Assembly (NCBI GenBank): GCA_022819585.1
Contig: JAJEGY010000006.1
Location: 47,340-111,339 of the forward strand
Direction: 5' to 3'
DNA: 64,000 nucleotides
Origin: Dehalococcoidia bacterium
GTDB taxonomy: Bacteria; Chloroflexota; Dehalococcoidia; Lucifugimonadales; Lucifugimonadaceae
The translations under genes and the position numbers were made by a program. Shown here one piece after another: positions 28,309-39,755 of the stretch. Below the pieces are notes generated by a model. The model saw only the letters and a list, made by a program, of their open reading frames with translations, did no database searches and had not been told where the DNA came from. Every line of letters begins with the position of its first letter. Within the stretch, counting starts at the first letter, position 1.

Positions 28309-29070
28309 ATGGAAGTAATCCCGGCAATTGACATCCGAGGCGGTCGTTGTGCAAGGCTTTTCAAAGGCGACTACGAGCAAGAAACGGTCTTCGAAGACGA
28401 CCCGGTCGACGCTGCAATTCGATGGCGAGATGCGGGCGCAATGCGACTCCACGTAATTGATCTCGACGGCGCAAAAGACGGAGAACGCGTCAACGCGCAA
28501 ACCGTTAGACGAATCGTCGACTCAGTGGAACTTCCGATCCAGATGGGCGGCGGCATTCGTACCGCGGAGGACGCCGATGCTGTCCTACAAATGGGAGCGC
28601 AGATCGTCATTTTCGGCACTGCCGCAGTCGAAAACCCGGACGCCGTGCAGAACAGCGTCGAAACCTTTGGTGCAGATCACATCTGCGTCTCCGTCGATGC
28701 CAAAGACGGCATCGTAAGGACACGAGGCTGGTTGACAGAAACATCGTTATTGGCGCTCGATCTTATGGACGAGATGGCGCAAAATCGGGGCGTCCAAAAC
28801 TTCATCTACACCGACACAGCGCGCGATGGCACACTCTCTCACCCCAACTTCGACGCGGTTAGCCAAGTCGTGAACGGGATAAAATTACCAGTTATGGTCG
28901 CGGGTGGGATCGCCACGGTTGATGACGTTGTGAAACTACGCGAAATCGGTGCTTATGGTGCCATCACCGGGATGGCGATTTACACCGGATCTTTGGACTT
29001 AGCTAAGGCCATTCAAACCATCAGCGACCTAGAAACTGGGATCTACCCCGACAAAACAGACAGAACGTGA
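28309..29070 (+). CDS. hisA: phosphoribosylformimino-5-aminoimidazole carboxamide ribotide isomerase
   Basis: EVIPAIDIRGGRCARLFKGDY, IQMGGGIRTAEDADAVL, YTDTARDGTLSHPN. Confidence 0.93.
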   Translation: MEVIPAIDIRGGRCARLFKGDYEQETVFEDDPVDAAIRWRDAGAMRLHVIDLDGAKDGERVNAQTVRRIVDSVELPIQMGGGIRTAEDADAVLQMGAQIVIFGTAAVENPDAVQNSVETFGADHICVSVDAKDGIVRTRGWLTETSLLALDLMDEMAQNRGVQNFIYTDTARDGTLSHPNFDAVSQVVNGIKLPVMVAGGIATVDDVVKLREIGAYGAITGMAIYTGSLDLAKAIQTISDLETGIYPDKTDRT

Positions 29071-29080
29071 GACCGCTAGA

Positions 29081-29656
29081 TTGACGACCAGACCCACCGC
29101 GAGTTGGCACACATTCAACGACCAGATCGATCCGCATGCCATCATCTCTCTGCTACCCATACATCGATCACAACACGTTGCAGTCCTAGGCGGCGGAATC
29201 GACGGCCTCACAATCCCGATCGCCAAATATGTTTACGACGGCAATGTAATCGCTCTGGAGAACGACAAATCTGCTCTTGATGAACTTGCCGCTGAAGTAG
29301 AACGCGTCCATCTGACCAACGTGACGCCTACACTGATCGACGAAAACGATATCGAGGCAACAGGATTAGACACTGACGGAATTGTCGTCATCGACGCACT
29401 ACACAACACCACTAGTCCCGCCCGTCTATTTTCTTCCGTGGCCAAATTGCTCCCCGGCGGCGGATGGATGTTGATCGCTGACTGGTTCTCGACCGACGCT
29501 CGTGGCGACAACGGACCCGCAAAGTCGAAGCGTGTCGATCCTGCTCGCGTTGAGCGTTGGGCAACCGAAAACGATATGACCCCCATTACTCGACGCACAT
29601 TAGGCGTCCAGCGCTATGTGCACGTCTATCGCAAACGGCGAACCACCTCAAACTAG
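29081..29656 (+). CDS. class I SAM-dependent methyltransferase-like protein
   Basis: HVAVLGGGIDGLTIPIAKYVYDGNVIALENDKSAL..GIVVIDALHNTTSPARLFSSVAKLLPGGGWMLIADW; TTG start. Confidence 0.72.
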   Translation: MTTRPTASWHTFNDQIDPHAIISLLPIHRSQHVAVLGGGIDGLTIPIAKYVYDGNVIALENDKSALDELAAEVERVHLTNVTPTLIDENDIEATGLDTDGIVVIDALHNTTSPARLFSSVAKLLPGGGWMLIADWFSTDARGDNGPAKSKRVDPARVERWATENDMTPITRRTLGVQRYVHVYRKRRTTSN

Positions 29657-29675
29657 ATACGTGCGATCGCCCTAA

Positions 29676-30443
29676 ATGCTGACCAACCGCGTCATACCGT
29701 GCCTAGATGTTGACCTGGGTCGTGTCGTCAAGGGTGTGAGTTTCGTCGATATCAGAGATGCCGGCGACCCGGCGGAACTAGCCGATTTTTACAACTCCGA
29801 GGGTGCCGACGAACTCGTCTTCCTCGACATCACCGCATCTTCCGACGAACGCAACACCATGGTCGACGTCGTCGAACGCGTCTCGGCCGAGGTCTTTATC
29901 CCTTTGACCGTTGGCGGCGGCATTCGCTCCCGCGACGACATGGGCAGGATGCTCGAAGCAGGGGCCGAAAAGGTCAGCGTCAACTCCGCAGCCGTCGCCG
30001 ACCCCGCATTGATCGAAGATTGTGCAAGAGAGTTCGGCTCCCAATGCGTCGTCCTTGCCATAGACGCCCAAAGACGCAACGGCGAACCAGACTGGCAGGT
30101 CTTCACTCACGGCGGCCGACGCGGAACCGAATTTGGCGCCATCAAGTGGGCGATCCGCGGCGCAGAACTCGGTGCCGGCGAACTCTTGGTCACCAGCATG
30201 GACGCCGACGGCCAACAAACCGGATACGACATCGAACTTTTGAAATCAATCTCTGACCAAGTCTCTGTGCCTTTGATCGCCAGCGGCGGCGCCGGCAAAG
30301 TTGAGCACTTTGCAGACGCAATCAAAGACGGCGGTGCCGATGCGGTCTTGGCCGCATCCCTATTCCACTACGGAACGCTGAGAATCGCCGACGTTAAAGC
30401 CCACATGGACGAGGTCGGATTACCGGTCAGGCCGGTCGATTAG
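29676..30443 (+). CDS. hisF: imidazole glycerol phosphate synthase subunit HisF
   Basis: [44 protein letters not shown]. Confidence 0.95.
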   Translation: MLTNRVIPCLDVDLGRVVKGVSFVDIRDAGDPAELADFYNSEGADELVFLDITASSDERNTMVDVVERVSAEVFIPLTVGGGIRSRDDMGRMLEAGAEKVSVNSAAVADPALIEDCAREFGSQCVVLAIDAQRRNGEPDWQVFTHGGRRGTEFGAIKWAIRGAELGAGELLVTSMDADGQQTGYDIELLKSISDQVSVPLIASGGAGKVEHFADAIKDGGADAVLAASLFHYGTLRIADVKAHMDEVGLPVRPVD

Positions 30444-30469
30444 ATTGAGATGAATCGCAGGAATATCTA

Positions 30470-31084
30470 ATGATCCAATTCGATGACCGGGGCCTCATCA
30501 CGGCCATCGTGCAAGACGCCAGCACCAAAGAGGTGTTGATGGTCGCCCACATGAACGGCGAGGCATTGGCACGAACTATCGCAGGGCCACACGCCTGGTT
30601 CTACAGCCGCAGCCGAAAAACTCTTTGGGAAAAGGGTTCAACCTCTGGTGATTACCTCAAAGTCGTCGACTTGAAACTCGACTGCGATGGAGACGCCATT
30701 GTCGTGTTAGCCGAACCCGTCGGCGGTGCTGCGTGCCACACTGGAGAACGTTCCTGTTTCCACCGATCAGTCGATGCGAACACTGAGAGCTCTCGACGCG
30801 TCGGCCCAGGAATTCTCATCGAACTCGCGGAAGTGATTCACCAACGCGCCGTTGAAATGCCAGAAGGCTCTTACACCGCCAAAATGCTCGCGTCCGGACC
30901 GTCACGTGTCGCCCAAAAAGTGATCGAAGAAGCTGGCGAAACGGGTTTAGCCGCTGCTACTGGAGACCTCGAATCGACACCACTAGAGATGGCCGACCTC
31001 TTCTACAACTGCGTAACCCTTTTGGAATCAGTCGGCGTTCCGCTAGATGAGGTTTGGGCAGAACTCCAACGCCGCAGGCTTTAG
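30470..31084 (+). CDS. hisIE: bifunctional phosphoribosyl-AMP cyclohydrolase/phosphoribosyl-ATP pyrophosphatase
   Basis: WFYSRSRKTLWEKGSTSGDYLKV, ACHTGERSCFHR; C-terminal VIEEAGETGLAAATGD. Confidence 0.93.
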   Translation: MIQFDDRGLITAIVQDASTKEVLMVAHMNGEALARTIAGPHAWFYSRSRKTLWEKGSTSGDYLKVVDLKLDCDGDAIVVLAEPVGGAACHTGERSCFHRSVDANTESSRRVGPGILIELAEVIHQRAVEMPEGSYTAKMLASGPSRVAQKVIEEAGETGLAAATGDLESTPLEMADLFYNCVTLLESVGVPLDEVWAELQRRRL

Positions 31085-31089
31085 CTCAA

Positions 31090-32025
31090 TCAAGAGCTAA
31101 TCGCTTCGCCCTTCTCATCCAACTCAATCGCAGTCCGCATCGCCGACACCGCGACCTCAATCATCTCATCGTCAGGTTGCGCCGTCGTCAACTTCTGCAA
31201 CCATAGATTCGGCTGCCCGACCAAGTCCGCGAAAAAGTTCCCTGTGTGGGTGCCTGTGAATCGAATGAACTCGTAACTCATCGCGGCGATTACCGGAATC
31301 AACACGATCCGAGAACCGATCAGCATCCAAAGCGGCTCACGCGGCACAAACATAAACACGATGATCGACACAACAACAACCGTCAGCAGGAACGACGTGC
31401 CGCAACGCGGATGAGCCGGCGAAAACTTCCGGATCTCTTCGGGGGTCAAAGGCAACCCACGTTCATATGCATGAATAGTCATATGCTCTGCCCCGTGATA
31501 CCCATACATCCGCTTGATGTCCTTCATCAGACCGATCGCCCAGATATAGACGAGGAAAATCACCAAACGAGCGACGCCTTCCATCACGTTGGCGAGAAAA
31601 TCGGACTGTTCCTCAAAAGGCCGCGAGATGAACAGAGGAAGAAGGAAGAACAACCCTATCCCGAAAACCAACGCCAACGCAGTCATCAACCCCATCCCCA
31701 AGCTACCGATCTCAGCGTCCTCATCCTCGCCTGCGTCCTTGATCTGCTGGTTGGCACCGATCGTGTACGCACGCATCCCGATGACTAGTGTTTCTGCAAG
31801 GACGAGGATGCCACGAACAAATGGAACCTGTCGTAACTTGCCATTCGCCCACCCGAGCAACGGGATGGTTTCATGATGAATTGAACCATCGGCACGTCTC
31901 ACTGCAACCGCACAAGCTCTAACCCCTCGAATCATCACCCCTTCGATGATCGCCTGACCACCGTACATTCGATGCGGCGTGCTGACGTTGTCGGTCTTAG
32001 CCATGCGAGGGATACTCACAAGCAC
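31090..32025 (-). CDS. DUF1385 family membrane protein
   Basis: GGQAIIEGVMIRG, YGYHGAEHMTIHAYE, HPRCGTSFLL. Confidence 0.9.
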   Translation of the reverse strand: MLVSIPRMAKTDNVSTPHRMYGGQAIIEGVMIRGVRACAVAVRRADGSIHHETIPLLGWANGKLRQVPFVRGILVLAETLVIGMRAYTIGANQQIKDAGEDEDAEIGSLGMGLMTALALVFGIGLFFLLPLFISRPFEEQSDFLANVMEGVARLVIFLVYIWAIGLMKDIKRMYGYHGAEHMTIHAYERGLPLTPEEIRKFSPAHPRCGTSFLLTVVVVSIIVFMFVPREPLWMLIGSRIVLIPVIAAMSYEFIRFTGTHTGNFFADLVGQPNLWLQKLTTAQPDDEMIEVAVSAMRTAIELDEKGEAISS

Positions 32026-32140
32026 CTGATCGCCGACCCGAGAATTCGAGACGCCGAAACGAAGACGGTGAGGTGCGATAGAAGCCGACCAGATCGGATG
32101 CGATCAGCTTCGGGATCAAGACGTGAATTACGACCCGGAA

Positions 32141-32356
32141 CTACTCCGGCATCGACATGCCGTAACGCCGCATCAACCGCTCGACCCGACCCTCGGTGTC
32201 AACGATGCGCTGCTCGCCAGTCCAGAACGGGTGACAGCTGCTGCAGACCTCAACGCGGATCTCTTCCTTGGTCGACCCAACGATCATGCCCTCGACGCCG
32301 CACGCGCAGACGACTCGCGCTTCCGGGAAGTAGGTGGGGTGAATGTCAGTTTTCAT
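32141..32356 (-). CDS. rpmE: 50S ribosomal protein L31 (zinc-binding type)
   Basis: MKTDIHPTYFPEARVVCACG..EVCSSCHPFWTGEQRIVDTEGRVERL. Confidence 0.93.
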   Translation of the reverse strand: MKTDIHPTYFPEARVVCACGVEGMIVGSTKEEIRVEVCSSCHPFWTGEQRIVDTEGRVERLMRRYGMSMPE

Positions 32357-32386
32357 CGTTAAAGAACTTCGTTCCGCTATCGCGAG

Positions 32387-32647
32387 TTAAACCGCAACCG
32401 CATCGACGTTGATCCGTCGCTTGTCCTGCTTGGCGTAGTCAAATCTCACGGTGCCGTCAACAGTGGCGTACAGCGTGTGGTCCCGTCCCATACCAACGTT
32501 CGTGCCCGCGAAAAACCGGGTGCCCCGCTGCCTGACAAGAATCGAACCAGCAGTCACGGTTTCGCCGCTAAACGCCTTCACTCCCAAACGTCGGCCTGCA
32601 CTATCGCGACCGTTCCTAGATGTTCCCGAACCCTTCTTGTGTGCCAT
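32387..32647 (-). CDS. rpmA: 50S ribosomal protein L27
   Basis: [48 protein letters not shown]. Confidence 0.95.
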   Translation of the reverse strand: MAHKKGSGTSRNGRDSAGRRLGVKAFSGETVTAGSILVRQRGTRFFAGTNVGMGRDHTLYATVDGTVRFDYAKQDKRRINVDAVAV

Positions 32648-32678
32648 GATGCTGACTCCGTTTGAACTGTCGGATCGA

Positions 32679-32999
32679 CTAGACCTCGATATCGGTTATC
32701 TCAAGCGATGTGATCGGTTGACGATGACCACGCTTGATTCGGTATCGAGTCTTGTTCTTGTACTTGAATACCGTCTTCTTGCGTTCCCGACCATGCGACA
32801 ACACTTTGGCGACTACCTGTGCACCTTCAATCGTCGGCGTCCCAACCTCAACCTCACCATCGACAGATGCTAGAAGCACCTCATCCAAAGTAACCGTATC
32901 CCCTTCGGGAACCGACAACTTCTCAACATCAAGATGATCACCGGGGCGGACACGATATTGCTTGCCGCCAGTAGCGACGATGGCGTAGTTCTCAGACAT
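32679..32999 (-). CDS. rplU: 50S ribosomal protein L21
   Basis: [48 protein letters not shown]. Confidence 0.95.
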   Translation of the reverse strand: MSENYAIVATGGKQYRVRPGDHLDVEKLSVPEGDTVTLDEVLLASVDGEVEVGTPTIEGAQVVAKVLSHGRERKKTVFKYKNKTRYRIKRGHRQPITSLEITDIEV

Positions 33000-33086
33000 C
33001 TTAATCGGGATCGGCGCGGAAGAAATTCGCGGTAGGTCAACTCTCCGATTCTACATTACACACGCGGACGTTCCAGATCACTGGTG

Positions 33087-33593
33087 TTACGCCAACTCGG
33101 CGAAAAGACTCTGGTAGAAGATTAGCGGATGACCATAACCGATCTTGATGTGTTCTACCTCAGCCAAAAAGATCGTATGGTCGCCTGCCTGCACAGTGCG
33201 GACGACGCGGCAGTCCATCATCGTCAAGGAAGCCCCGATGACCATTGATTCCCCGAGGGCTTCATAAGGAGGTGTCGGCAGGGTCTTACGGATCTCTTCT
33301 GGGACCGAGAAATGCCGTGCTACGCCTCGCTGCTCCTGCGTAAGTACGCTGATGCCGAAACGCTGATTCTTCATAATCAACGGAAAAGTATTGCGGTCAT
33401 GACCGACGGTAACCATTGCGAGCGGGGGTTCCAATGAGATGCTCGCGACACCATTCGCGGTCATCCCATGCACGTCCGTTCCCTCAGCTTCTAGAGTTGT
33501 GATTACTGTCACCCCGGTCGCAAAGTTCGACCATGCAGTACGGAAAAGTTCAGAGGTGACTTCGGTGTTCGGCATCGCGAGATTATCCCACAC
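33087..33593 (-). CDS. flavin reductase family protein
   Basis: FATGVTVITTLEAEGTDVHGMTANGVASISLEPPLAMVTV, FGISVLTQEQRGVARHFS. Confidence 0.9.
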   Translation of the reverse strand: MWDNLAMPNTEVTSELFRTAWSNFATGVTVITTLEAEGTDVHGMTANGVASISLEPPLAMVTVGHDRNTFPLIMKNQRFGISVLTQEQRGVARHFSVPEEIRKTLPTPPYEALGESMVIGASLTMMDCRVVRTVQAGDHTIFLAEVEHIKIGYGHPLIFYQSLFAELA

Positions 33594-33643
33594 GTGGAAT
33601 TATAGCGATACGTCGTGTCACCGCACGACGATAATACTGCCTC

Positions 33644-34777
33644 CTATCGTTTCGCATCACGCCAGCCCAATGGCTCGGGTTCCACATAGCCTGACAGCTC
33701 TGCAAACGCCAATCCTAGCGATTCGCCTGAAGCGGTATCGGACACTTCAACCCGACCTTCCCAATACGCTGCCGCTTGATTCCCGTAAGGCAGCGCGGGA
33801 ACTTCTTGGTCTGCTATCGATGGCGTCATCACAATGTCAAGGTCGATGCTATCAACCCGCAATCTCCATTTCGCTGGATACTCGCCAGCGGTCTGGGTGC
33901 TAGTCCAATAGTCTTGAACCTCCAACTCGATACCGTCCTGTTCAAGATCCAGAACGCTTTGCTCAGATCCTGATTGGATTAGAGTGCCATCGATTGCCAA
34001 GACCTCTCCTTCTGCACCGCGCACCTCAGCGATCATCAGCGAGCGACCGTCGTCGAGATGTATTGCGAACCATTGCCATCCCGCAGGTTTGCCTACAACA
34101 AAGAAATCGCCCCACTGATGATCGAACCAAACCTCTCCGTCAACGTCAACTTCACGTCCCTCAATCAAGATCGTCCCTTCAGCCCTCATTCGAGGATACG
34201 AGTAGTAATAAGTCCAGCCGAACGGCCAGTCCATCCAGCCGATACCCTCATGCAGCATCACCGACTCTGACGGCGCTGTTCGCAAGTTCAAACTCATCTG
34301 TGATGCCGCATCCTCTACTTGAAGTTGGTGACTGCCATCGGGTCCAATATCCAGCTCGAAGTTCCCGAGATCCAGAGACAACAGACCTTCCGCAGATGAC
34401 CTCACCGAGGGTTGCTGTGACGTAAACCCGTCGGAGCTGATGTTGTGGTGTACCTCACGACCCACGTCGGTGATTCCTGCTTGCCCGACCTCAAAACTCT
34501 CAGAGCCGTCGCGGTCTTGCGTCTGGAATATGACGAAATGGAACGAAAACTCTTCCCCATCCTCCGAGGCCAAATGCCCGTTGTAGTACCACCACTCGAT
34601 CAGTGCCGCGTGCGATCCATCATCCTCAGGAAACACCAACGCTCTAGGCACAGGAGTCGGTTCCGGTGGCTGGGGCGTAGGTACATCTTTCTCCTCGACA
34701 CGTCCTGCACACGCGACCGCAGCAGCGACGACAAAGACAGCCAAAAATATCGCCACATTTCGGATAACCGATTTCAT
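33644..34777 (-). CDS. CrtC/AttH-like lipocalin-fold lipoprotein
   Basis: Lipobox VAAAVACAG; EWWYYNGHLASEDGEEFSFHFVIF, EVWFDHQWGDFF..GWQWFAIHLDDGRSLMI. Confidence 0.82.
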   Translation of the reverse strand: MKSVIRNVAIFLAVFVVAAAVACAGRVEEKDVPTPQPPEPTPVPRALVFPEDDGSHAALIEWWYYNGHLASEDGEEFSFHFVIFQTQDRDGSESFEVGQAGITDVGREVHHNISSDGFTSQQPSVRSSAEGLLSLDLGNFELDIGPDGSHQLQVEDAASQMSLNLRTAPSESVMLHEGIGWMDWPFGWTYYYSYPRMRAEGTILIEGREVDVDGEVWFDHQWGDFFVVGKPAGWQWFAIHLDDGRSLMIAEVRGAEGEVLAIDGTLIQSGSEQSVLDLEQDGIELEVQDYWTSTQTAGEYPAKWRLRVDSIDLDIVMTPSIADQEVPALPYGNQAAAYWEGRVEVSDTASGESLGLAFAELSGYVEPEPLGWRDAKR

Positions 34778-36978
34778 TCAGCTCTCAACATCGGCAATCG
34801 ACGATCAATCCAACTCGGCAACCACCAGTTCCACCTGCCGAACAATCGCATGAGCGCGGGCGCGATCAAGATCCGAACGATAGTTACATCGATGAAGATC
34901 GCTAGCGCCAAACCAAATCCCACCGTCTTGACGGAAACAACCTCGGCAAGCACAAAACTCGCACCCACCACGATCAAAATCAGACCCGCTCCCGTGATTA
35001 TCGTCCCGCTCCTCTGCAACCCTAGTTTCACGCTCTCTCTGTTGCTCCCAGTGTCGACATACGCCTCTCTGATTCGAGACAGAAGGAATATCTCGTAATC
35101 CATGCTCAGACCAAAAAGAATCGCGAAAAGCACGATTGGTGTCGTTGCTTCTGTGATCCCGAGCGGCTCGAAATTCAGCAACCCGCTTAAGTTGCCCTGC
35201 TGGAAAACCCACACCAACGCCCCGAAACTCGCCAAGATGCTTAGCGTGTTCAGAATGACTGCTTTCAGCGGAATCACGACCGAACGGAACAGCATCATCA
35301 GCGATACGAACGTCAATGAAATCACGATCAAGGCCACGAGCGGGAAACGACCATAAAGCGATCGAACCAGATCATTGGTATGTGCCGAACCGCCGTCAAC
35401 GTAGACATAGGGAGATTCGAGCGAGTCGAATGCACGAATCGAATCCACAAGAGCACGCGCTTCCGTCGAAAACGGATGTAAGTCAGCACTGACATGGAAC
35501 AGTACGGCACCCTCCCTCACGCTTTCATTGAGCAGACGCAACGTCGCTCCGTCATATATCGCCTCGGGATATCGATACAGATCGCGGTAATCGTCAATCC
35601 CTAGCGTCGGTCTAAGGTTGACGATGCTCGAAACACGGTCTACGTCAGGCAAATTAGCCAAGGCCTGACCAAACGCATATAGCTCTGCCAGATTTTCATC
35701 CGAGAACGGATCTCCTTCAAAGGTGTAAGCAACCATCAGCTCGGTCGAAATCTCCCAACCAAACTCTTCCTGCAACAGGTCGTATCCCTGACGCGACTCG
35801 TACCTTTGCGGCAGAATCGTCGCGTCTGCAGTCCCCGGCCGAATGTCTTTGAATGGAATCACGAGCGCGATCAGGATCGCCACTGTAGGCACCAAAAACA
35901 GGAACGGACGATTCATTACCCCATCAGCCATCCTCCGCCAAACTCCGTCGCCAAATCGAGTGAAGGAAAGAACCGGAAGCTTGTTGATGCGGTGACCCAC
36001 GACGCTCAGAACCGCCGGCATCAACGTCTGCGCCGATAGCAACGCTATCGAGATCACGATCACCGCACCGATCCCGATTGAATCCAACACCGTCAGATCA
36101 AAAAGCAGCAGCGACGCAAGTCCGATGACGCTCGTGACCCCGGAAAACAGGATCGCCGTGCCTGCTCGATCATGTGTCTCGGCAATGGCGTCGACCACCG
36201 ACAATCCCTTCGCTAGCTCCTCCTTGAACCTGTTCACATAAAAGAGCGAGTAGTCGATACCCATCCCTATCCCGAGCAGCGTGATGATGTTGAACGACAG
36301 CACCGACATGTCTCGCACATCGGCCACGTAGTAGACCACTCCCAGACCGACCGCGACCGCAACCCCGCCGACCGCCGCCGGCATAACCGCCGCGACCACC
36401 GTGCCGAATACCAGCAGCAGAGCAATTACGGCAAGTGGAAACGCGACCAACTCGCCTCGACGAAGGTCTTCACCGCTTGCTACAACAATGTCTCGATACA
36501 ACGGCGGCGCACCTGTCATCACCACATCAAGATCGATCTTGTCGATACGACCCGAGATCTCATCCAAAACAACCAGCGAATCTTCGATTTGCAGATCGAG
36601 CCCAACTTCAATCAACGCCAGACCGCCATCATCAGACAACCAATTAGGTTCGGTCAGGTAAGAACGAACCTCCGCAACATTAGGGTCCGACTCGATCTGA
36701 CCGATTAGACGACGCGCCTCTCGGTCGAATTCAGGTGAGTACGGTTTCTCCGTCTCGTGGCCGACAATGAAAAGGAGAGCGATTCGGTGTCGATCAAACC
36801 GTTCGTTGATCAGTTCACCAGCCTTCATCGACGGGTAATCGGAATTTGAAAACCCGCCCGGAAGCAGCCTTTCCTGCGCACGAGGAGCGACCGGCAACAT
36901 AGCCAACAGCGCAACCACCCAGACCGCAATCACGAGATACCGGTTTCGGTAAATCCATCGACCTGATCTGGAAAGCAT
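34774..36978 (-). CDS. MMPL/RND-superfamily transporter
   Basis: Repeated GIGMGIDYSLFYVNRFKEEL and LFGLSMDYEIFLLSRIREAY; ATGA overlap with downstream gene. Confidence 0.9.
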   Translation of the reverse strand: MLSRSGRWIYRNRYLVIAVWVVALLAMLPVAPRAQERLLPGGFSNSDYPSMKAGELINERFDRHRIALLFIVGHETEKPYSPEFDREARRLIGQIESDPNVAEVRSYLTEPNWLSDDGGLALIEVGLDLQIEDSLVVLDEISGRIDKIDLDVVMTGAPPLYRDIVVASGEDLRRGELVAFPLAVIALLLVFGTVVAAVMPAAVGGVAVAVGLGVVYYVADVRDMSVLSFNIITLLGIGMGIDYSLFYVNRFKEELAKGLSVVDAIAETHDRAGTAILFSGVTSVIGLASLLLFDLTVLDSIGIGAVIVISIALLSAQTLMPAVLSVVGHRINKLPVLSFTRFGDGVWRRMADGVMNRPFLFLVPTVAILIALVIPFKDIRPGTADATILPQRYESRQGYDLLQEEFGWEISTELMVAYTFEGDPFSDENLAELYAFGQALANLPDVDRVSSIVNLRPTLGIDDYRDLYRYPEAIYDGATLRLLNESVREGAVLFHVSADLHPFSTEARALVDSIRAFDSLESPYVYVDGGSAHTNDLVRSLYGRFPLVALIVISLTFVSLMMLFRSVVIPLKAVILNTLSILASFGALVWVFQQGNLSGLLNFEPLGITEATTPIVLFAILFGLSMDYEIFLLSRIREAYVDTGSNRESVKLGLQRSGTIITGAGLILIVVGASFVLAEVVSVKTVGFGLALAIFIDVTIVRILIAPALMRLFGRWNWWLPSWIDRRLPMLRAE

Positions 36979-37105
36979 CTGAAAAACCTAAACCGGCATC
37001 GAAGATCGGTTATTTAAGGCGCGCCCCGCGGGAGGGCCCTACAAACCGAATCCACACCCCCGACGTCAATGCGGTACGGAGTCGTGACGAGGTCTTTCAA
37101 CGAAA

Positions 37106-39619
37106 CTAGGTCTTTTCGACGATAGCTATCGCTGCCGCACGATCCTTCTCATCAAGCGCTACAATCTTCACGCCCTGCGCGGACCTACCCGTCTCGCGTA
37201 TCTCCCGCAACGTCGTCCTTACAATCTGCCCTTTAGACGTGAGGATCATCAGCTTCCCAGTTTCGTCGCGCCGTAGTTCCTCGTTAATCACCTTCGCAGC
37301 AGCAACATTGCCGGTATTGCGAGTGATGTTCAGAGTTATCACTCCGCGACCGCCACGACCTTGGATCCTGTAGTGGCGAAGAGCCGAGACTTTACCGCGC
37401 CCCTTAGTGCCGATGATTAGCAGATAACCCTCGTTATCGACGACGTCCATGCCGACAACCTCGTCACTCTTGTCCAATCTAATGCCCCTGACACCACCAG
37501 CCTGACGCGAGCGAGAGACTAGTTCGTTGCTCGGGAACCTGATCGATTGGCCCTTCTTCGTGATCAAGATCAAGTGATCCTCATCTCGCGCCATAGCCAC
37601 CGAAATCAACTCTTCCTTCGGCTTCAGCTTGTAGCAGTTCAACCCAGCGCGGTTGATGTTCTTGAACGCATCAAGCGGCATCCGCTTCACATCCCCATGC
37701 CGAGTCGCCAGCGCCAGATACGTATCGGGCGCATTCATATCGCTCACAACCATCATCTGCCGCACCGTCTCTCCAGGTCCGATATTGAACCCGAGGTTGT
37801 GCACCAATGTCCCGCGCGACTGCCGAGACTGATCAGGCGGCAACTCAAAAACTCGCGAAGAGTAAACGCGCCCATGATCCGTAAAGAACAGCAACGTGTC
37901 GTGCGTATCCGCGACCTGCAGGAAACCAGTCACATCATCCGCACGCGTCAAGCGCTGACTGCTTACACCCTTCCCGCCGCGATGCTGCTTGCGATAGGTG
38001 TCAAGCTTCACACGCTTGATATACCCGCCCTGCGTAAGCGTGATCACCACATCCTCATGCGGCTCGATATCTTCACGCCTGAACTCACCGAGTTCCTCCG
38101 CGTGGATAACCGTTCGACGCTCGCTACCGTACTTCCGCTTCAACTGGTGCGTCTCTTTGATCACCTCCGCACTCACCTTCCCCGGATCCGCCAGCAACGC
38201 CTCCAAGCGCTGCACCAGTTCGAGCAATTCCTTGTACTCGTTCTCGAGCTTCTCCCGCTCCAACGCCGCCAACCGGCGAAGTTGCATATCCAGGATCGCC
38301 TGGGCCTGGACAAGCGAGAAGTGGAACTCCGCAATCAGACCTGCCCGCGCTTCCTCAACATCCGCCGATCCGCGAATTATCTCAATCACCCGGTCAAGAT
38401 TGTCGATCGCAATGCGAAGGCCTTCTAGCACCTCGAGTCGCGCCCGAGCCTTCTTAAGATCGAACTCCGCACGTCTGCGAATCACTTCCTCTCGGAACTC
38501 GATGTAGTACTGCAGAACCTGCCGCAGGTTCAATACCCGAGGCGCACCCTTCACCAACCCGATCATGTTCACTGAGAACGATGAACGCAAAGTCGTGTGC
38601 TTGTATAGGTTGTTCATCACGATCGCCGGCGAGGCCGAGCGTCGCAACTCCAGCACGATTCGCATCCCACGACGGTCCGATTCATCCCTCACTTCCGAGA
38701 CACCCTCGACTCGCCGCGTCTTGATCAACTCAGCAATACGTTGAATCAACGTCGACTTGTTGACTTGGAACGGAATCTCGGTGAAGACGATCCGCTTCCG
38801 GTCCTGCCTCGGCACATCCTCGATCTCACCCGTCGCCTGAACCACGATCCGCCCACGACCTGTTGCGTACGCGTTCCTGATGCCCTCCGAACCCCAGATA
38901 TGTGCTCCCGTCGGAAAATCGGGACCCTTCACATGCTGCATCAACTCTTCTACGGTCGAATTCGGATTACGAACCAGCGCCACCACGGCATCACACACCT
39001 CCGCCACGTTGTGCGGCGGGATGTTCGTCGCCATGCCAACCGCGATGCCTGAAGCACCATTCACTAGAAGGTTTGGCAACCGCGCAGGAAGCACTGACGG
39101 CTCTTTCAGCGATTGGTCGAAGTTCTCCTGCCAATCCACCGTCTCCCGGTCGATGTCACCGAGCATGTACTCCGTGATCGCCGCCAGCTTGCACTCGGTG
39201 TATCGCATCGCAGCCGGAGGGTCACCATCAACACTCCCAAAGTTCCCCTGCCCATCCACCAAAGGCTCACGCATCGAAAACGGCTGCGCCATCCTCACAA
39301 GCGCCTCGTAAACAGGAGAGTCGCCATGAGGGTGATACTTCCCTAAAACATCCCCAACCAATCGAGCACACTTCTTGTAAGACGACCCAGGCCTCATCCC
39401 CTGATCGTGCATGGCGTAGAGAATCCGACGCTGCACCGGCTTCAGACCATCGCGCACATCCGGAAGCGCGCGAGACACGATCACGCTCATCGCGTAATCC
39501 AGGTACGAAGAGCGCATCTCCTCTTCAATACCGATCGTCCGAACGTCACCCATTTCGGTGCCGATTACCATGCGGATACCACCTTGCGAAGATTGACCGA
39601 TTCGACCGTTTTCACGCAC
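37106..39619 (-). CDS. gyrA: DNA gyrase subunit A
   Basis: [64 protein letters not shown]-terminal beta-propeller blades. Confidence 0.96.
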   Translation of the reverse strand: MRENGRIGQSSQGGIRMVIGTEMGDVRTIGIEEEMRSSYLDYAMSVIVSRALPDVRDGLKPVQRRILYAMHDQGMRPGSSYKKCARLVGDVLGKYHPHGDSPVYEALVRMAQPFSMREPLVDGQGNFGSVDGDPPAAMRYTECKLAAITEYMLGDIDRETVDWQENFDQSLKEPSVLPARLPNLLVNGASGIAVGMATNIPPHNVAEVCDAVVALVRNPNSTVEELMQHVKGPDFPTGAHIWGSEGIRNAYATGRGRIVVQATGEIEDVPRQDRKRIVFTEIPFQVNKSTLIQRIAELIKTRRVEGVSEVRDESDRRGMRIVLELRRSASPAIVMNNLYKHTTLRSSFSVNMIGLVKGAPRVLNLRQVLQYYIEFREEVIRRRAEFDLKKARARLEVLEGLRIAIDNLDRVIEIIRGSADVEEARAGLIAEFHFSLVQAQAILDMQLRRLAALEREKLENEYKELLELVQRLEALLADPGKVSAEVIKETHQLKRKYGSERRTVIHAEELGEFRREDIEPHEDVVITLTQGGYIKRVKLDTYRKQHRGGKGVSSQRLTRADDVTGFLQVADTHDTLLFFTDHGRVYSSRVFELPPDQSRQSRGTLVHNLGFNIGPGETVRQMMVVSDMNAPDTYLALATRHGDVKRMPLDAFKNINRAGLNCYKLKPKEELISVAMARDEDHLILITKKGQSIRFPSNELVSRSRQAGGVRGIRLDKSDEVVGMDVVDNEGYLLIIGTKGRGKVSALRHYRIQGRGGRGVITLNITRNTGNVAAAKVINEELRRDETGKLMILTSKGQIVRTTLREIRETGRSAQGVKIVALDEKDRAAAIAIVEKT

Positions 39620-39755
39620 CTGAAAAACATCGTGCCGAGGGCGCGCAAAAACAGCATTTGAACTCCCTTAAATTCTAGACTTTCCCAATTCCCAACAACA
39701 CTTAAAACGACGCGTTCAAACTCAAACCAACCGCAATCTGCATCGATATTTCACA

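Noticed and set aside
37547-38428. Long antisense ORFs over gyrA (and similar ones over lepA, DUF885, opp genes)
   Set aside because: High-GC shadow ORFs antisense to well-supported genes; no family resemblance.
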